Notes under the pieces: generated by a model
The model's database searches: none
Told to the model about the DNA's origin: nothing
The model's input: the letters and a program-made list of their open reading frames with translations, nothing else
Source: Physcomitrium patens
Lineage: Eukaryota; Streptophyta; Bryopsida; Funariales; Funariaceae
Reading direction: 5' to 3'
Length of the DNA: 64,000 bases
Assembly (NCBI RefSeq): GCF_000002425.4
Contig: NC_037270.1
Location: 5,623,450 to 5,687,449 of the forward strand
Shown here: positions 45,280-56,206 of the stretch, one piece after another
Position numbering within the stretch: the stretch's first letter is position 1
Layout of the letters: every line of letters begins with the position of its first letter
Translations under genes and position numbers: made by a program

Positions 45280-46944
45280 ATATACATATATGGTTATATT
45301 AATATAAAAATTTATTTATTTATATTAATATGCATGTAACACATGATTTATTATAATTTCTAATGTCTATTACAATAACAAAAAAAAACTCCAATAATGC
45401 ATCATTTTATATTATTTTATGAAACTTTATTTATATTTAGATCATTTTATAATTAAATTTTAATTGATGTAGAGTATTAAAAATCTAAATAATTTATTAA
45501 ATTAATTAATAAATCTTTAATTTACTAAAAATAAATTGATTACGACTTAATTTTATAAGAAAAGAATTATTTAAAATATAGTCTAAAACATTAGATAGTC
45601 ATTTGACTATAGTCTTGGTTAAACTAATTTATCTTAAATGTGAAATGGTTTATTAACTAATAAGTTAAGTTTTTTCAAATTTGAAATTAAATTGATGCTT
45701 AATTATTCTTATTTTTATTTTATTTTATAATTTTATATTTTTAATATATTTAAAGTTGATTATTATTTTAATAGATCTAAAGTTGATTATTATTTTAATA
45801 TAAGTTAATTAAAAATATACATCTTTTCTTCTCATCAACATGTTAATATTCAAAAACTAATAACATCATATTCGTATAATTTTTTATATGTCAAACAATG
45901 ATATTCTAATATTTCTATACTGTAAATCAAAAAAATTTTAATCATAGATTTAACGAGCAAAAAAAAATCTTTCAAGTTAATATATAAAAGTCTTTTACAA
46001 TTTTTTTATGAAATGCAAGATAAGAAATTTAAACCAAATTTTTATTAATAAATGAAATTTTTGATGATTTTAATAGAAAAAGATAATAATATTAGGTTAA
46101 TTACACTAGGTTTTTTATGTTAAAAGCATTGATAAAAATTATTTTGAAAAAAATAATCTCTTAATTTATTTAATAATAAGGTATTTATAAATTTCTATTA
46201 GATTCGGTTTTTTTTTTTTTATAATAAATAAGAGTTGCAAGACAAAAAAAAGACCACATCTAATATCTATGGTTTTTGAGGATCAATATTGTGGCTCATT
46301 GTGCATGCATTTGCCTAGCAATAAACAAACTTAGTGAAAAATCTTAGATCTAAAAGAATTTTGCTTCAATTAGATTTTTTTTTCTTTTTTTTGATTATTT
46401 TTATTTTTTTAAGAACTCTAGTTTATAAAAAATGGTTGTTTTAGAGATGTTATTATACACAAAGGAATCCAAAAGGCACTTTAGAGCCACACCCATAATG
46501 AACACATGCAAAAAAACAAATACAACTTTTAACAAACTAAAATTGACAATAGACTTAAACAAGGAGTGAAAGGTTTTACTAACTTTTGATCTTTATCAAC
46601 ATAATGAGAGTTTGTACTTGACTTAACAAATTCAAGGTGAATCTCTTCCTAACGGTTTTTATAGGAGTTATGCTTGCTTTATATTATGCAAAAAAATCTC
46701 ATGAAATCCAAGAGAATGAAGAGCTAGTTTGAAACTAAGTGGATAAATTATGCAGCCAAATTATAATAATATGCTTTGTAAGAAGCATACCAAAAGATAT
46801 ATACTTCAAATCATTAAAGGTAGTTTTTAAATTTGAATTAAGAAGCATTATTATTTTTAGATTTTTTTAAGATTTTGATATTTATATTTAGAAACCAACT
46901 CAAATAAATCTACTTAAATTTTTTTAATATTTTCATTATTCAAA

Positions 46945-46981
<37 letters not shown>

Positions 46982-47250
46982 CAATCTTAGAATTTGCACT
47001 TTCATCTAAGAGTAATTTCAAATCTAGATAGCCATTTTTATGCAAGTTTTTTTAAGTTACCAACATAAATTACACAAAATATATGTCAAAAGAATTCTTT
47101 TATGTTGTTCTATAGGTTGTAGTTGGATGAGAAAATATCTTTGATAATAGCTTAAAAAATGAATCTTATTAGATCCTCAATCTTGTATTGAATTGGTGGC
47201 AAGTTTGCAACAGGAACTTCAAGTAAAGATACATAATTTTATATTTAATA
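44301..47250. other. AT-rich intergenic DNA
   Basis: No gene is seen. 44.3-45.2 kb has slightly higher GC and broken frames, perhaps an old gene or element fragment. TA microsatellites lie at 45232-45278 and 46949-46979. Confidence 0.55.
45232..45278. repeat. TA dinucleotide microsatellite
   Basis: About 46 bp of alternating TA, the longest such run in the window. Confidence 0.9.
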
Positions 47251-47269
47251 TAAAGAAGTCAATATTCTT

Positions 47270-47345
47270 TGATTATATTAATCTTCTAGTGTATTGCAAC
47301 TTTTGCCTATCCATAGATCATAGAACCAAAGATTGTATAGGATTA
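47270..47345 (+). pseudogene. Zinc-knuckle relic of a retroelement gag
   Basis: A short frame reads YINLLVYCNFCLSIDHRTKD followed by Cys, a perfect CX2CX4HX4C knuckle preceded by a Leu/Val strand, as in gag-like ORF1 proteins of plant retroelements. Frames around it are broken. Confidence 0.5.
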
Positions 47346-50196
47346 GCTAAGATAAATTCTAAAAAATGAGTAGTTAATATTAAAAATGGTATTAAGCTTG
47401 AGAAGAAAAAAAAACAAGACCAATATTGAATTTGATAAGAAAAAATACAAGATGTGCTTGTAAATGATTAATACAACTTTGATATAAGATATGCATTTTT
47501 ATTTTTATTTTTTTTAGTTTTTATAAAATTTTTATTCTATTGAAAATAATGAATTCATTTTAGTTTAATATAAATGTAATAAATTTGGATTAAAGAACAT
47601 AAAATTATAAGTCAAAATTCATACAAAAATTAATAAGACAATCCTTCTTAATTTTAGATCTATCTATGTAATAGCAAAAAATTATTAACATCCAATTAAT
47701 AGAAATGAGAGTACTTTATAATTATTATAATTATCTAATTTACACTTGAATATGATATTTTTTTTAAAATCAAGCTGGATATATTGCAATATACAAGCCA
47801 TAAGATTGTCACCATTAAGACATTCAAATCAATGTGAGAAGCAAGTTGATAAGAAATAAATTAATGTTGGATTAATTGTAGGATCTATAATCATGGCCAA
47901 AGGCAAATCTATGTTATTAATCAAAGCCACACATACAACACTCAATAAAAACATATTAGAATCAAAGATCAAGGCAATACAAAAATAGACTCAATATATA
48001 GATTTATAACAATCAAAGATTTCATCTAAATAGAATATGATCTATTAAATAGTTACATGATTCAAAACAATAAAACTAATCAAATAAATATATAATATTA
48101 TATGATTCAATAATAGATTATATTATAAACTAAGTTATAATTACTTAAGTTAAATAGAAATGAATATATAAAGAAATGAATGCAATTTATACTATTAAAA
48201 AAAGTGATGGTAGCACAGAATAGTAATAAGACCTTAGAAGCATCTTGCACAATACCTTCTACAATACCTTACAAATAGAGCAAAAAACTCGTAAGTATGA
48301 CAATGATAGTATAAGAAGTTTGCTACCAAATAACTCTTGTAGTTTAAAAATTAAGGTGTTAGAACTATGGACTTGATTCAAAATCTAAATTAAGTATCAA
48401 TTTTAGTTTAGAACTAAGCCTAACAAAGACTTATTATTTATGAATTACATGTTTTAAGTCTTGATAAAATATACCATTATATTAATAGAGTGGATAATTA
48501 TACAATACATGCTTTTTTATCATCAAAATCTTTACTAATATTGTATCAAGTGTCATATGCTAAAAAAAAATATTTTATTAATTTAAAATTACAACACACT
48601 TTGTTTACAAATAAAACATGGATATCAACTTGATATTCTATTTTATAAGTATAAGATGGACTTGCAAGGCTTAATACTTTAAATTTGGTAAGTATAAATC
48701 TATTAGATCATAGCAGGCAAATTGGATATAATATCTAGTCCAACACTCTCAATCTAGTAGATATAGATCTATTGGATCATAGGATATAATTTGGATTTTA
48801 TTTTTAGAATGACATTCTTGATCCAATATGTATGTATGTATCAAATTATGAAGGTAAGGTGGATATTAACCCTTGTCAAGTCAAGCATCAAAGTAACTTA
48901 CAATCAACTCAGATTCTATCCTTGACTATGCTTATAAGTGATATGTTCAATATAGCCTCCTATAGAACCAATTTATTTTTGAAAAATACAAGTACTCAAG
49001 TTCAAGAACATTAGCCTATTATATTGGATACAAGTATAGAAATAGTTGCACTAATAGATTGTAGTACATTCTCATTTATTAGTTCTAAGGATGTCTAATC
49101 CTTCTATTCTAGAGGCTACATAGATTAATTTAATACTACAAGGTTCTTATTTAGAAATACAATCTCATTCCAATTTAAACTTTTTCCTTGCATCTAAATA
49201 AGATGCTTTTAAAATGGCCAAAAAAAATTTCTTAGATTTGGCTTAATAAGAAAAAAGAATAAACTTATTTTTTTATATAAAATCAATGATAATGGATGTA
49301 AAAAGTTTCTTCATAAACATGCAAGCTTCCATCTTTACTTATTATTTAATTTTATTAATATAAATTTTAAAATTTAAATTAATATTTTTTCTCCAAATAC
49401 TTTATAAATTTAAAAAATATTTATTTCATAATATAAAGGATAAAAATAATCTCTCTTCTTCAAAGTCTCAAAGCTTTGTAATAATTCACAAAGTATTATT
49501 TTAAAATTTTATAGCATTCTTCTCTAGGAATACAAATTATGTGACTCTAAATCTTAAAAATTAAATAATTATTTGTAGCCTAATGCATGATTTTATATCT
49601 TAGAAGTATCCTCAAGATACACACTTAAGTTCAATGGTGCTGATGAAGGAAAAAGGGAGATTTATATACTTAATTCTCTAAATATTAAATATATAGGTAG
49701 TAATTTAGGTTCCTTCATTTATAATCTAGGAATTATATAGGAATTATAAACATCTATGCATCCAACAAAAAAATATATATATATATATTAATTGTAAGAG
49801 GATTTAGTAAAAATATTATATTCTAATATTCTATTTATATTTGGTAGAGGTTGAAATATGGTAGTGAGGATTTGGAATAAATCATCATTTTGTAAGAGAT
49901 TATTATCTAAAAATGATTTATCATTATTTTTTATAAAAAAAAAACTTTAAAATAAAATTTTTATTAAATTATCTTTTGAACAATAAAAGAAATGATCAAT
50001 GAATCCTTGCAAGGTTAGAAAGATTTTATTTAATTTTTTAAAAATAAAATATCAAAATCACAAATATTATATTAGATGTAATTGTCTATTATCAAATCAC
50101 CTTCTTGTTGAATTTATTTATTAGCTATAAAAATCTAATTCTAAATCTTTTAATTTTAAAAATAAATAAATAAATAAATAAAAATATTTGAGCAAG
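47346..50196. other. AT-rich DNA with retroelement traces
   Basis: No intact gene. At 49020-49105 a plus-strand frame reads ILDTSIEIVALIDCSTFSFI, like a decayed aspartic protease (LIDSGA-type motif). At 48685-48810 an imperfect tandem duplication repeats ATCTATTRGATCATAG words. The 48832-49014 frame lies between them and may be element-derived. Confidence 0.4.
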
Positions 50197-50357
50197 TGTT
50201 ACAGACAGAGAAATACAGACTTGAGATCTAATAAGAAGTTCAAGAAGAACTGGCAAGAACTAGATTAATCAGATGAATACAAGAACAACACCAGAGAGGT
50301 GAGCTAGAGCTCCAAGAGATGTGTTGTCGAGACTGAAGAACTCTTCAGCCTCGATTC

Positions 50358-50366
50358 CAATATATA
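50358..50366 (-). promoter_or_regulatory. TATA box of chromovirus 2, 3' LTR
   Basis: Minus-strand GAGTATATATTGG. It lies downstream, in element orientation, of the heat-shock-element array. The 5' LTR equivalent (about 56073-56081) reads TATACATT, a weaker form. Confidence 0.6.
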
Positions 50367-50407
50367 CTCCTATTTAGGAAGCTTCTCAAGCAACTTCTAC
50401 TAACTAG

Positions 50408-50454
50408 GAAGCTTCTAGAAGGTTTCAGAGACTTGCTTCTAGAAGGTTCTAGAA
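50408..50454 (-). promoter_or_regulatory. Heat-shock-element array, unit a
   Basis: A perfect four-part element TTCTAGAAGGTTCTAGAA lies at 50437-50454 (alternating TTC and GAA, 2-nt gaps). Just before it, at 50408-50430, GAAGCTTCTAGAA continues as GGTTT, so the fourth triplet is mutated. Confidence 0.6.
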
Positions 50455-50508
50455 ACTTGCCTCTAGAAGGTTCTAAGGACTACGTCGCTAACATCTTCTA
50501 CCAACTAT

Positions 50509-50555
50509 GAAGCTTCTAGAAGGTTCCAGAGACTTGCTTCTAGAAGGTTCTAGAA
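50509..50555 (-). promoter_or_regulatory. Heat-shock-element array, unit b
   Basis: Two perfect four-part elements: GAAGCTTCTAGAAGGTTC at 50509-50526 and TTCTAGAAGGTTCTAGAA at 50538-50555. Plant heat-shock factors bind three or more alternating GAA/TTC triplets. Confidence 0.65.
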
Positions 50556-50594
50556 ACTTGTCTCTAGAAAGTTCAAAAGACTATGTCCCTAATA

Positions 50595-50606
50595 TCACCT
50601 CCTTTA
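50595..50606 (-). other. Polypurine tract of chromovirus 2
   Basis: Minus-strand AAAGGAGGTGA abuts the 3' LTR, the usual plus-strand priming site. Confidence 0.7.
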
Positions 50607-51115
50607 GCTTCGAGGTTTCTAAGAAGCAATGTTGTTATTAATCAGTACCAATACAAGAAAATGAAGATCTGTTGCATAACGTCTGCTATGAACTCCAACT
50701 ATTGTTCACGAGGCAAGTGGTTCATTGGCCCTTGAAGCCAACGGTAGTGGCCTACGCCTTCGACTTCTGACCAAGCATGAACTTTCGTGTCCTCATTGTG
50801 AAATTGTCTTGCAAACACGCCTTCTAGCTGACCATCGTAAGCAGGCTCGAATTCAAATACAATCACCAATGATCGTTTACTCGGTATCCTCCATCGTCAT
50901 CGTGGTGTAGGCAGTTCTTCATTTCGGGGTCGCCTTCATGAGCTAGTTGGTTGAGATAATCTGATTGGCATAGTATCTATCTCTTGGCTATCTATATCAG
51001 AAGACCAAACTATGGCTACTGAAAAAATTCTACTTTATCTTAGAGAAAATAACTACATCAACTACAAATTTTGGTGGTGCTTTCTCCCTTTCTTATATTC
51101 TTGGCTGAGCAAGCT
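50607..51115 (-). other. Chromovirus 2 3' untranslated region
   Basis: Lies between the chromodomain and the polypurine tract. No domain is seen in the short frames here (for example 50725-50910 on plus). Probably non-coding element sequence. Confidence 0.4.
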
Positions 51116-51119
51116 TCAG

Positions 51120-51507
51120 AAGGAAGCTATCGTCGAACCGGCTTAGGTTTATGAGGATGTTGTTGATGAAACTCCTGTATCTTTTGCAGCGCATTGGCAA
51201 GATTTTCAGTTGGTTTCCACGTTCGCTCATTAATGTCGTAGGCGCATCAATGAATAAGATATTCTAATTTGTTCTACCTTCGCCGTGAATCTAGTACCTT
51301 TTCAACCTTGTATTCCGTGTGGTTCTCGATCTCAATATTAGGTGGCAGACATTGCACTCTTCCAAGAAAAGACGACTCTCGATAAGGCTCCAACAAAGAA
51401 ACATGAAAGACTGGATGTACCTTCATAGAAGCCGGTAATTCCAGACGATACGCCACTAGATTGATTTGCTTCTGGATGATAAATGGTCCCAATATTCGAT
51501 AGTCCAA
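51120..51507 (-). pseudogene. Chromovirus 2 integrase C-terminus and chromodomain
   Basis: The 51274-51507 frame gives [20 protein letters not shown] and leads into [10 protein letters not shown], then a stop. Past it, the chromodomain continues (NKLEYLIH, NERTWKPTENLANAL) with a second stop in place of the usual Trp. The chromodomain is therefore broken twice. Confidence 0.8.
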
Positions 51508-51519
51508 CTTATCACATAG

Positions 51520-52439
51520 TTACTTGGTCTTGATATTCCGTCGAAGAAGCCATGTTTTATCTCCAATTTTGAAAGTAGGTGCTTGATTCCGAAATCTATC
51601 TGTACATGCCTTATAGGATTCTTGAGCGGATTGTAATTGAAGCTTCAATGTATTTTGAAGCTCTGATAGTTGTTTCGCAAATCTTTCAGCTGTTTGATTG
51701 TTATTTGTTGACGGACTCAATAAATCAAGCTTCGGATGATATCCATAGTTGGAAAAGAATGGTGTGTATTGAATCGACACATAAAGGGTGTTGTTATATG
51801 CAAACTCAGCTAGCAGCAGATATGTGGTCCAATTGTCTTGCTGATAGTTGATGCTGCATCATAAGTATTGTTCCAAGACTTGGTTCACCCGTTCCGTTTG
51901 GCCGTCAGTTTGAGGATGAAAAGCCGAAGGAAGCTTGATATCCACCTTCAGTATCTCAAAGAGAGATCTCCAAAACTTTGATATGAACTGGGTTCCTCGA
52001 TCTGATATGATATCATCTGGTAGTCCATGATATCGATACACATTATCGAGAAAGAGTTTGCTGTGAATTCACTGGACGATGTCTTCTTGCAAGAGACAAA
52101 GTGTGCCATCTTTGTAAGCCGATCTACCACGACAAAGATGCTGTCAAATGAGTTCGATGATGGCAGGTCCGTAATGAAGTCCATGGAAACTGAAGACCAT
52201 CATTGGCGTGGAATCAACAATGGATGTAGAAGTGCGTAAGGGCGATGTCAAGGATTCTTGGATCTTGAATAGATGTCGCAAGAGAGGACAAAATCTTTCA
52301 CATCCTTCCACATTTGGGGCCACCAAAAATCTCGAGATATAAGCTCCAAGGTCTTGTTGAATCCAAAATGTCCCGCATCTGGAAAATTGTGGCGAGATTG
52401 AAGAACTCGGAGTCGAGCTGGTCCTTTTGGGATATACAA
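51520..52439 (-). pseudogene. Chromovirus 2 integrase
   Basis: Pieces in order: HHCC zinc domain (52248-52439, LQSRHNFPDAGHFGFNKT), DDE core start (51948-52184, [17 protein letters not shown]), core middle (51859-52041, [18 protein letters not shown] and HPQTDGQTERVNQ, with the second Asp and the Glu) and the C-terminal part (51520-51780). All core residues can be read, but across frame breaks. Confidence 0.85.
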
Positions 52440-52517
52440 CCTCTCTTCAAAGTATAAAAGATCTCCCTCTACCTTGAACTTGTCGTCATTGGTACGCTCC
52501 TTGATATCAATGGCTAC

Positions 52518-54196
52518 TCAATCTTCAATGGTCATGGTACATACCCGATTCAGGAAGTCAGCATCAATTGGTACAATAGTAGCGCAAAGCCGAAATTGCT
52601 CTGGCTTCAACAACGTCATACATTGTTGATCAAACGCTGCTTCTCCAGCCTTTGGTACAAGATACGATCTCCTCGATAAGGCATCAGATAGTCCTTGCTG
52701 CTTTCCAAGTCGATAAGTGATAACAAAATCGAACCTAAATAGCGACATACTCCACCGAACTTGACGTCAATTTAGAACTCGAGCCAACATGAAATACTCC
52801 AAATTCTTATGATTTGTGTATACGGTCACTGGGGTGCAACTCCTTCAAGAAAATGACACTATTCTTGGAAAGAATCTACTATAGCAAGAAGTTCCTTATC
52901 ATAGATCTCATAATTGATTTCAATAGTAGAGAACTTTCGAGAATAGAATGCAACCAGATGGAGCTTCTTATCTTCTCCCATTTGTAAAAGTACAACTCCC
53001 AAAGCAAAATCCAAAGCATCAGTTTCTAAATAAAAGGCCTTTGTAAAGTATGGATGTACCAAAATTGAAGCCGTAGTAAATGCGGTCTTCAGGGCTTGAA
53101 ACGCCTTCTCCGCTAGAGGTCCCCATTCCAGCTTATCCTTGCATGTCAACCGAGTGAGAGGAGCAGTAACTTGAGAGTAATTCTTGATGAAGATCCGATA
53201 GAAGTTGGCAAAATCAAGAAAGCATTGTACGTCTCTAATCATCTTCGGAACCTCCCAGGACACGATTGCTTCCACTTTCTTGAAATCCATCTTCAAGCCT
53301 TCCGTAGTCGCAACGAACCCCAAAAACTCTATGTCTATTTGGTGAAATAAACACTTCTCTAACTTGGCATATAGTCCTCGCTCGCGTAGTTTCTCCAAGA
53401 CCAAACGAACGTGCTTTTCATGTTCTTCTTCATTTTTGGAAAATATTAGAATATCATCTAAATAGATGACAACAAAATTGTCAAGGTGCTCTCGAAAAAT
53501 ATCATTCATCATATATTGAAAGACCGTTGGAGCATTGGTAAGACCAAAGGGCATGACATTATATTCAAAATGGCCATACCTTGTACAGAATACTGTCTTC
53601 CACTCATCTCCTTCTTTGATTCGTATGAGGTTGTAAGCTCCCTTTAGATCAATTTTTGTAAAGATCCTTGCACGTTCAAGTTGTTCTAAGAAACTTGAAA
53701 TCAAGGGTAACGGGTAACGATTCTTCTTTGTTATCTTGTTGAGGCCTCGATAGTCCATGCACATCTGCAACGAGCCATCTTTCTTCTTCACAAATAAGAT
53801 GGGTGCTCCAGTTGACGATTTTGAATGACAGATGAAGTTCTTGGCTAGATTCTCGTCGATGTACTTCCGCAACTCCACCAACTCCATCTGCGATAGATTG
53901 TAGATTGGGCCAAAAGGCGGTTGTGCTCCTTCCTGTAAGTCTATGGGGCAATCATATGGTCGGTGTTCCGGTAGCATGTCAGCATTCTTTTTTTGAAACA
54001 CGTCTTTAAAATCCTTATATTGCTCAAGTATACTTGTTGTCGAGATCTTCTCCCTGGTAGTTGGAGCCGCATAAATGACAAACGGTGTGTCTTCTTTAGA
54101 TAATCTTATAAACGCTCTTACTCCAATGAATAAGGATTTCTTTATTCGGGATTTTGTACTAGGCTTGCTCTTGGGTGGTTTTGTGGAAAAGGTCAT
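52518..54196 (-). pseudogene. Chromovirus 2 reverse transcriptase and RNase H
   Basis: The long frame 52859-54196 (445 residues) covers the linker, the complete polymerase ([14 protein letters not shown] and YLDD at residues 245-248) and the start of RNase H (METD-like LETDALDFALGVV, AFYSRKFSTIEINYE). RNase H then breaks around 52858 and resumes at 52518-52748 (ITYRLGKQQGLSDALSRR). It is the best preserved coding piece of the element. Confidence 0.9.
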
Positions 54197-54199
54197 CTT

Positions 54200-54598
54200 T
54201 CAAAACCTCCAATCTATGGATGGGTTATGCTTTTCCAACCAGGAAAGACCAAAAATAACAGGATTTGATGGGGTTCTAATAATATTGAAAATAATATGAC
54301 TACCATAGCCCTTAAACGTCACTTCTATAGGTTCTGATTCATGGGTGACACTACCAGACAATAAAGATCGCCCATCTATGACCTCCATGTGAACAGGTTT
54401 GGATTTTTGTACTAAAAGGATCTTATGATGCTTCGCAAATTCTTCATCTAAGAAACAATCAGATGCTCTTGAATCTAATAATGCTAAGGTTTTTAGTTTC
54501 TGAGGGCCAATAAGTAAAAGGATTGTAAAGCAAAGGACAGGTTGAGCGGAAAGAAAGGAACCTGGTTGTTGTTGCAATATTTCACTGTCCAGCCGCAC
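54200..54598 (-). pseudogene. Chromovirus 2 protease with altered active site
   Basis: The frame reads LALLDSRASDCFLDEEFAKH, then VIFGLSWLEKHNPSIDW. The catalytic motif, normally DSG or DTG followed by A, here reads DSRA. Gly to Arg next to the catalytic Asp should disable the enzyme. Chromovirus 1 has DSGA at the same place. Confidence 0.8.
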
Positions 54599-54639
54599 GG
54601 TTCCTATTATGGCTGGGCATCCTCGTTTTCCTGAACAAA

Positions 54640-55629
54640 CGCACCCCTAGTCCTGACAATACATCGATTTTGCTTCTTGGGGCAGTTTTCAACTTTGTGG
54701 CCTTCCTCACCACAATACAAGCATAGACCTTCCTCCATACGCCGCTTTTTTTCTTCTAGAATAAGGGATTTAACACGTACCGCATCAATTTACATATCTT
54801 CTATCTCTAAATGTAAATTCACGCTGCTTACCGACATAGTTGGGATGTGGCGAACTGTATGTTGTCTTAAACGTTGGTCTTGGCGGCGTTGGAATAGGCG
54901 ATTATCGCACTTCACAGCTTGACTAATAGCTTTGTTGAACGTTTGCGGATTAAGAAGAGTTAACAGTAAATCCTTCACATCGTCCCTTAAACTCCAATAG
55001 AATTGACTCATCAACGCTTCTTCATCCCAATTGATGTCACATGCTAATTGCCTAAAGTCCGATGCATAGACTGATGTAGAGTGCAATCCTTGTCGTAGTG
55101 ACCGAATCTTTGTTGTAGCCTATCGAACCTTGTCGTATTCACCAAATGCTTCCGCAAACGCCTCCAAAAAGGTTTCAAAGTTGTATAGTATGGACGATCG
55201 TTTCTCAAACAAAGGAACAAACCATGATAGAGCTTGCCTTGTAAGTAAGGTTTCAACAAGCTCAAGACGTAACTCCTCCGTTGGATAGCGTTCGGGCTGT
55301 AAAACTATTATCAACCTGATTTGGTTGACGAATCCTTGAAACTTGGAATACGTACCATCGAACTTGTCCGGAAGGCTAACTCGGGACTCCTTATGTTGTA
55401 GAACCAGTGGTGCTTGTCGAACCTGAGACAAAGTTGCTTCTCCAAGTATAGAAGTTTGAGGCTGATGCAACCTAGATTGTGTCATTCCATATGCTCCATC
55501 ATTATGAAGCCTTGCCACGACTCCTTCAATCTCTGCAGTTCTTTGTGATAACGTAGCGAGGGCATTCATGATAGCATCCAACTTGGACTCCGAACTTTTC
55601 GTCATACTAATGTCTTGGCCTCCGGCCAT
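54640..55629 (-). pseudogene. Chromovirus 2 gag
   Basis: It starts at 55629 (MAGGQDISMTKSSESKLD), with capsid-like KFDGTYSKFQGFVNQIRLI. It breaks near 55120, continues at 55086-54790, and the nucleocapsid knuckle CLYCGEEGHKVENC (CX2CX4HX4C) lies at 54682-54723. Stops separate the parts. Confidence 0.8.
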
Positions 55630-55870
55630 TCTATTAGAAGGACAGAAATGACTCTACAAGAAGACAATATTGGTTTAGAGGAGGATACTCCGCAACCTCT
55701 AAAATGCCTTAAGAGCTTCAAGAAAAGGAGTAATCCACTCTCTCCAAGAAGAATAAGACTCCAATATTGTAACAAAAGAAGTATCAGTTTAGAGGAGGGC
55801 AATCCACAACCTCTAAAATGCTAGTATACTTCCAAGCAGAGGGGTAATCCACACTCTAACAAAGAAGAAA

Positions 55871-55885
55871 CTAGCTCTGATATCT
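55871..55885 (-). other. Chromovirus 2 primer binding site
   Basis: Minus-strand TATCAGAGCTAG lies about 25-30 nt inside the 5' LTR, at a position and with a sequence like those in chromovirus 1. It fits initiator-Met tRNA. Confidence 0.55.
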
Positions 55886-55909
55886 GAGGTGAGTGCAGTC
55901 TCGACAAAC

Positions 55910-56206
55910 TGTCACGGACACAGAAATACAGACTTGAGATCTAACAAGAAGTTCAAGAAGAACTGGCAAGAACTAGATTAATCTGATGAATATAAGAACA
56001 ACACCAGAGAGGTGAGCTAGAGCTCCAAGAGATGTGTTGTCGAGATTGAAGAACTCTTCAGCCTCGATTCCAATGTATACTCCTATTAAAAAAGCTTCTC
56101 AAGCAACTTCTACTAACTAGGAAGCTTCTAGAAGGTTCCAGAGACTTGCTTCTAGAAGGTTCTAGAAACTTATCTCTAAAAAGTTCTAAGGACTATGTTC
56201 CTAACA
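55910..56206 (-). repeat. Chromovirus 2, 5' LTR
   Basis: 297 bp with a single 101-bp unit (56105-56205). As the 5' LTR it would drive transcription toward lower coordinates. Confidence 0.9.
56121..56167 (-). promoter_or_regulatory. Heat-shock-element array in the chromovirus 2 promoter
   Basis: Two runs of alternating triplets with 2-nt gaps: GAAGCTTCTAGAAGGTTC (56121-56138, four perfect triplets followed by an imperfect GAG) and TTCTAGAAGGTTCTAGAA (56150-56167, four perfect triplets). They lie in U3, about 40 bp upstream of the TATA-like TATACAT in element orientation. Confidence 0.65.

Larger units (their letters stand above)
50197..50594 (-). repeat. Chromovirus 2, 3' LTR with internal 101-bp duplication
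   Basis: 398 bp. It has two tandem 101-bp units (50392-50492 and 50493-50593) where the partner LTR has one (56105-56205). The units differ from each other at several positions, so the duplication is not new, or the other LTR lost a unit. Confidence 0.9.
50197..56206 (-). mobile_element. Chromovirus 2: older Ty3/gypsy LTR retrotransposon
   Basis: About 6.0 kb, minus strand, with gag, protease, reverse transcriptase/RNase H, integrase and chromodomain in the usual order. The LTRs are unequal: 398 bp (left, 3' LTR) and 297 bp (right, 5' LTR), the difference being one extra 101-bp unit. They begin TGTTACAGAC or TGTCACGGAC and end CTAATA or CTAACA. The flanks GCAAG and ATAAG may be a target duplication changed by two transitions. 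It is related to chromovirus 1 in protein but not in LTR sequence. The LTRs hold heat-shock-element arrays. Many stops, though a 445-codon RT frame survives. Confidence 0.9.
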
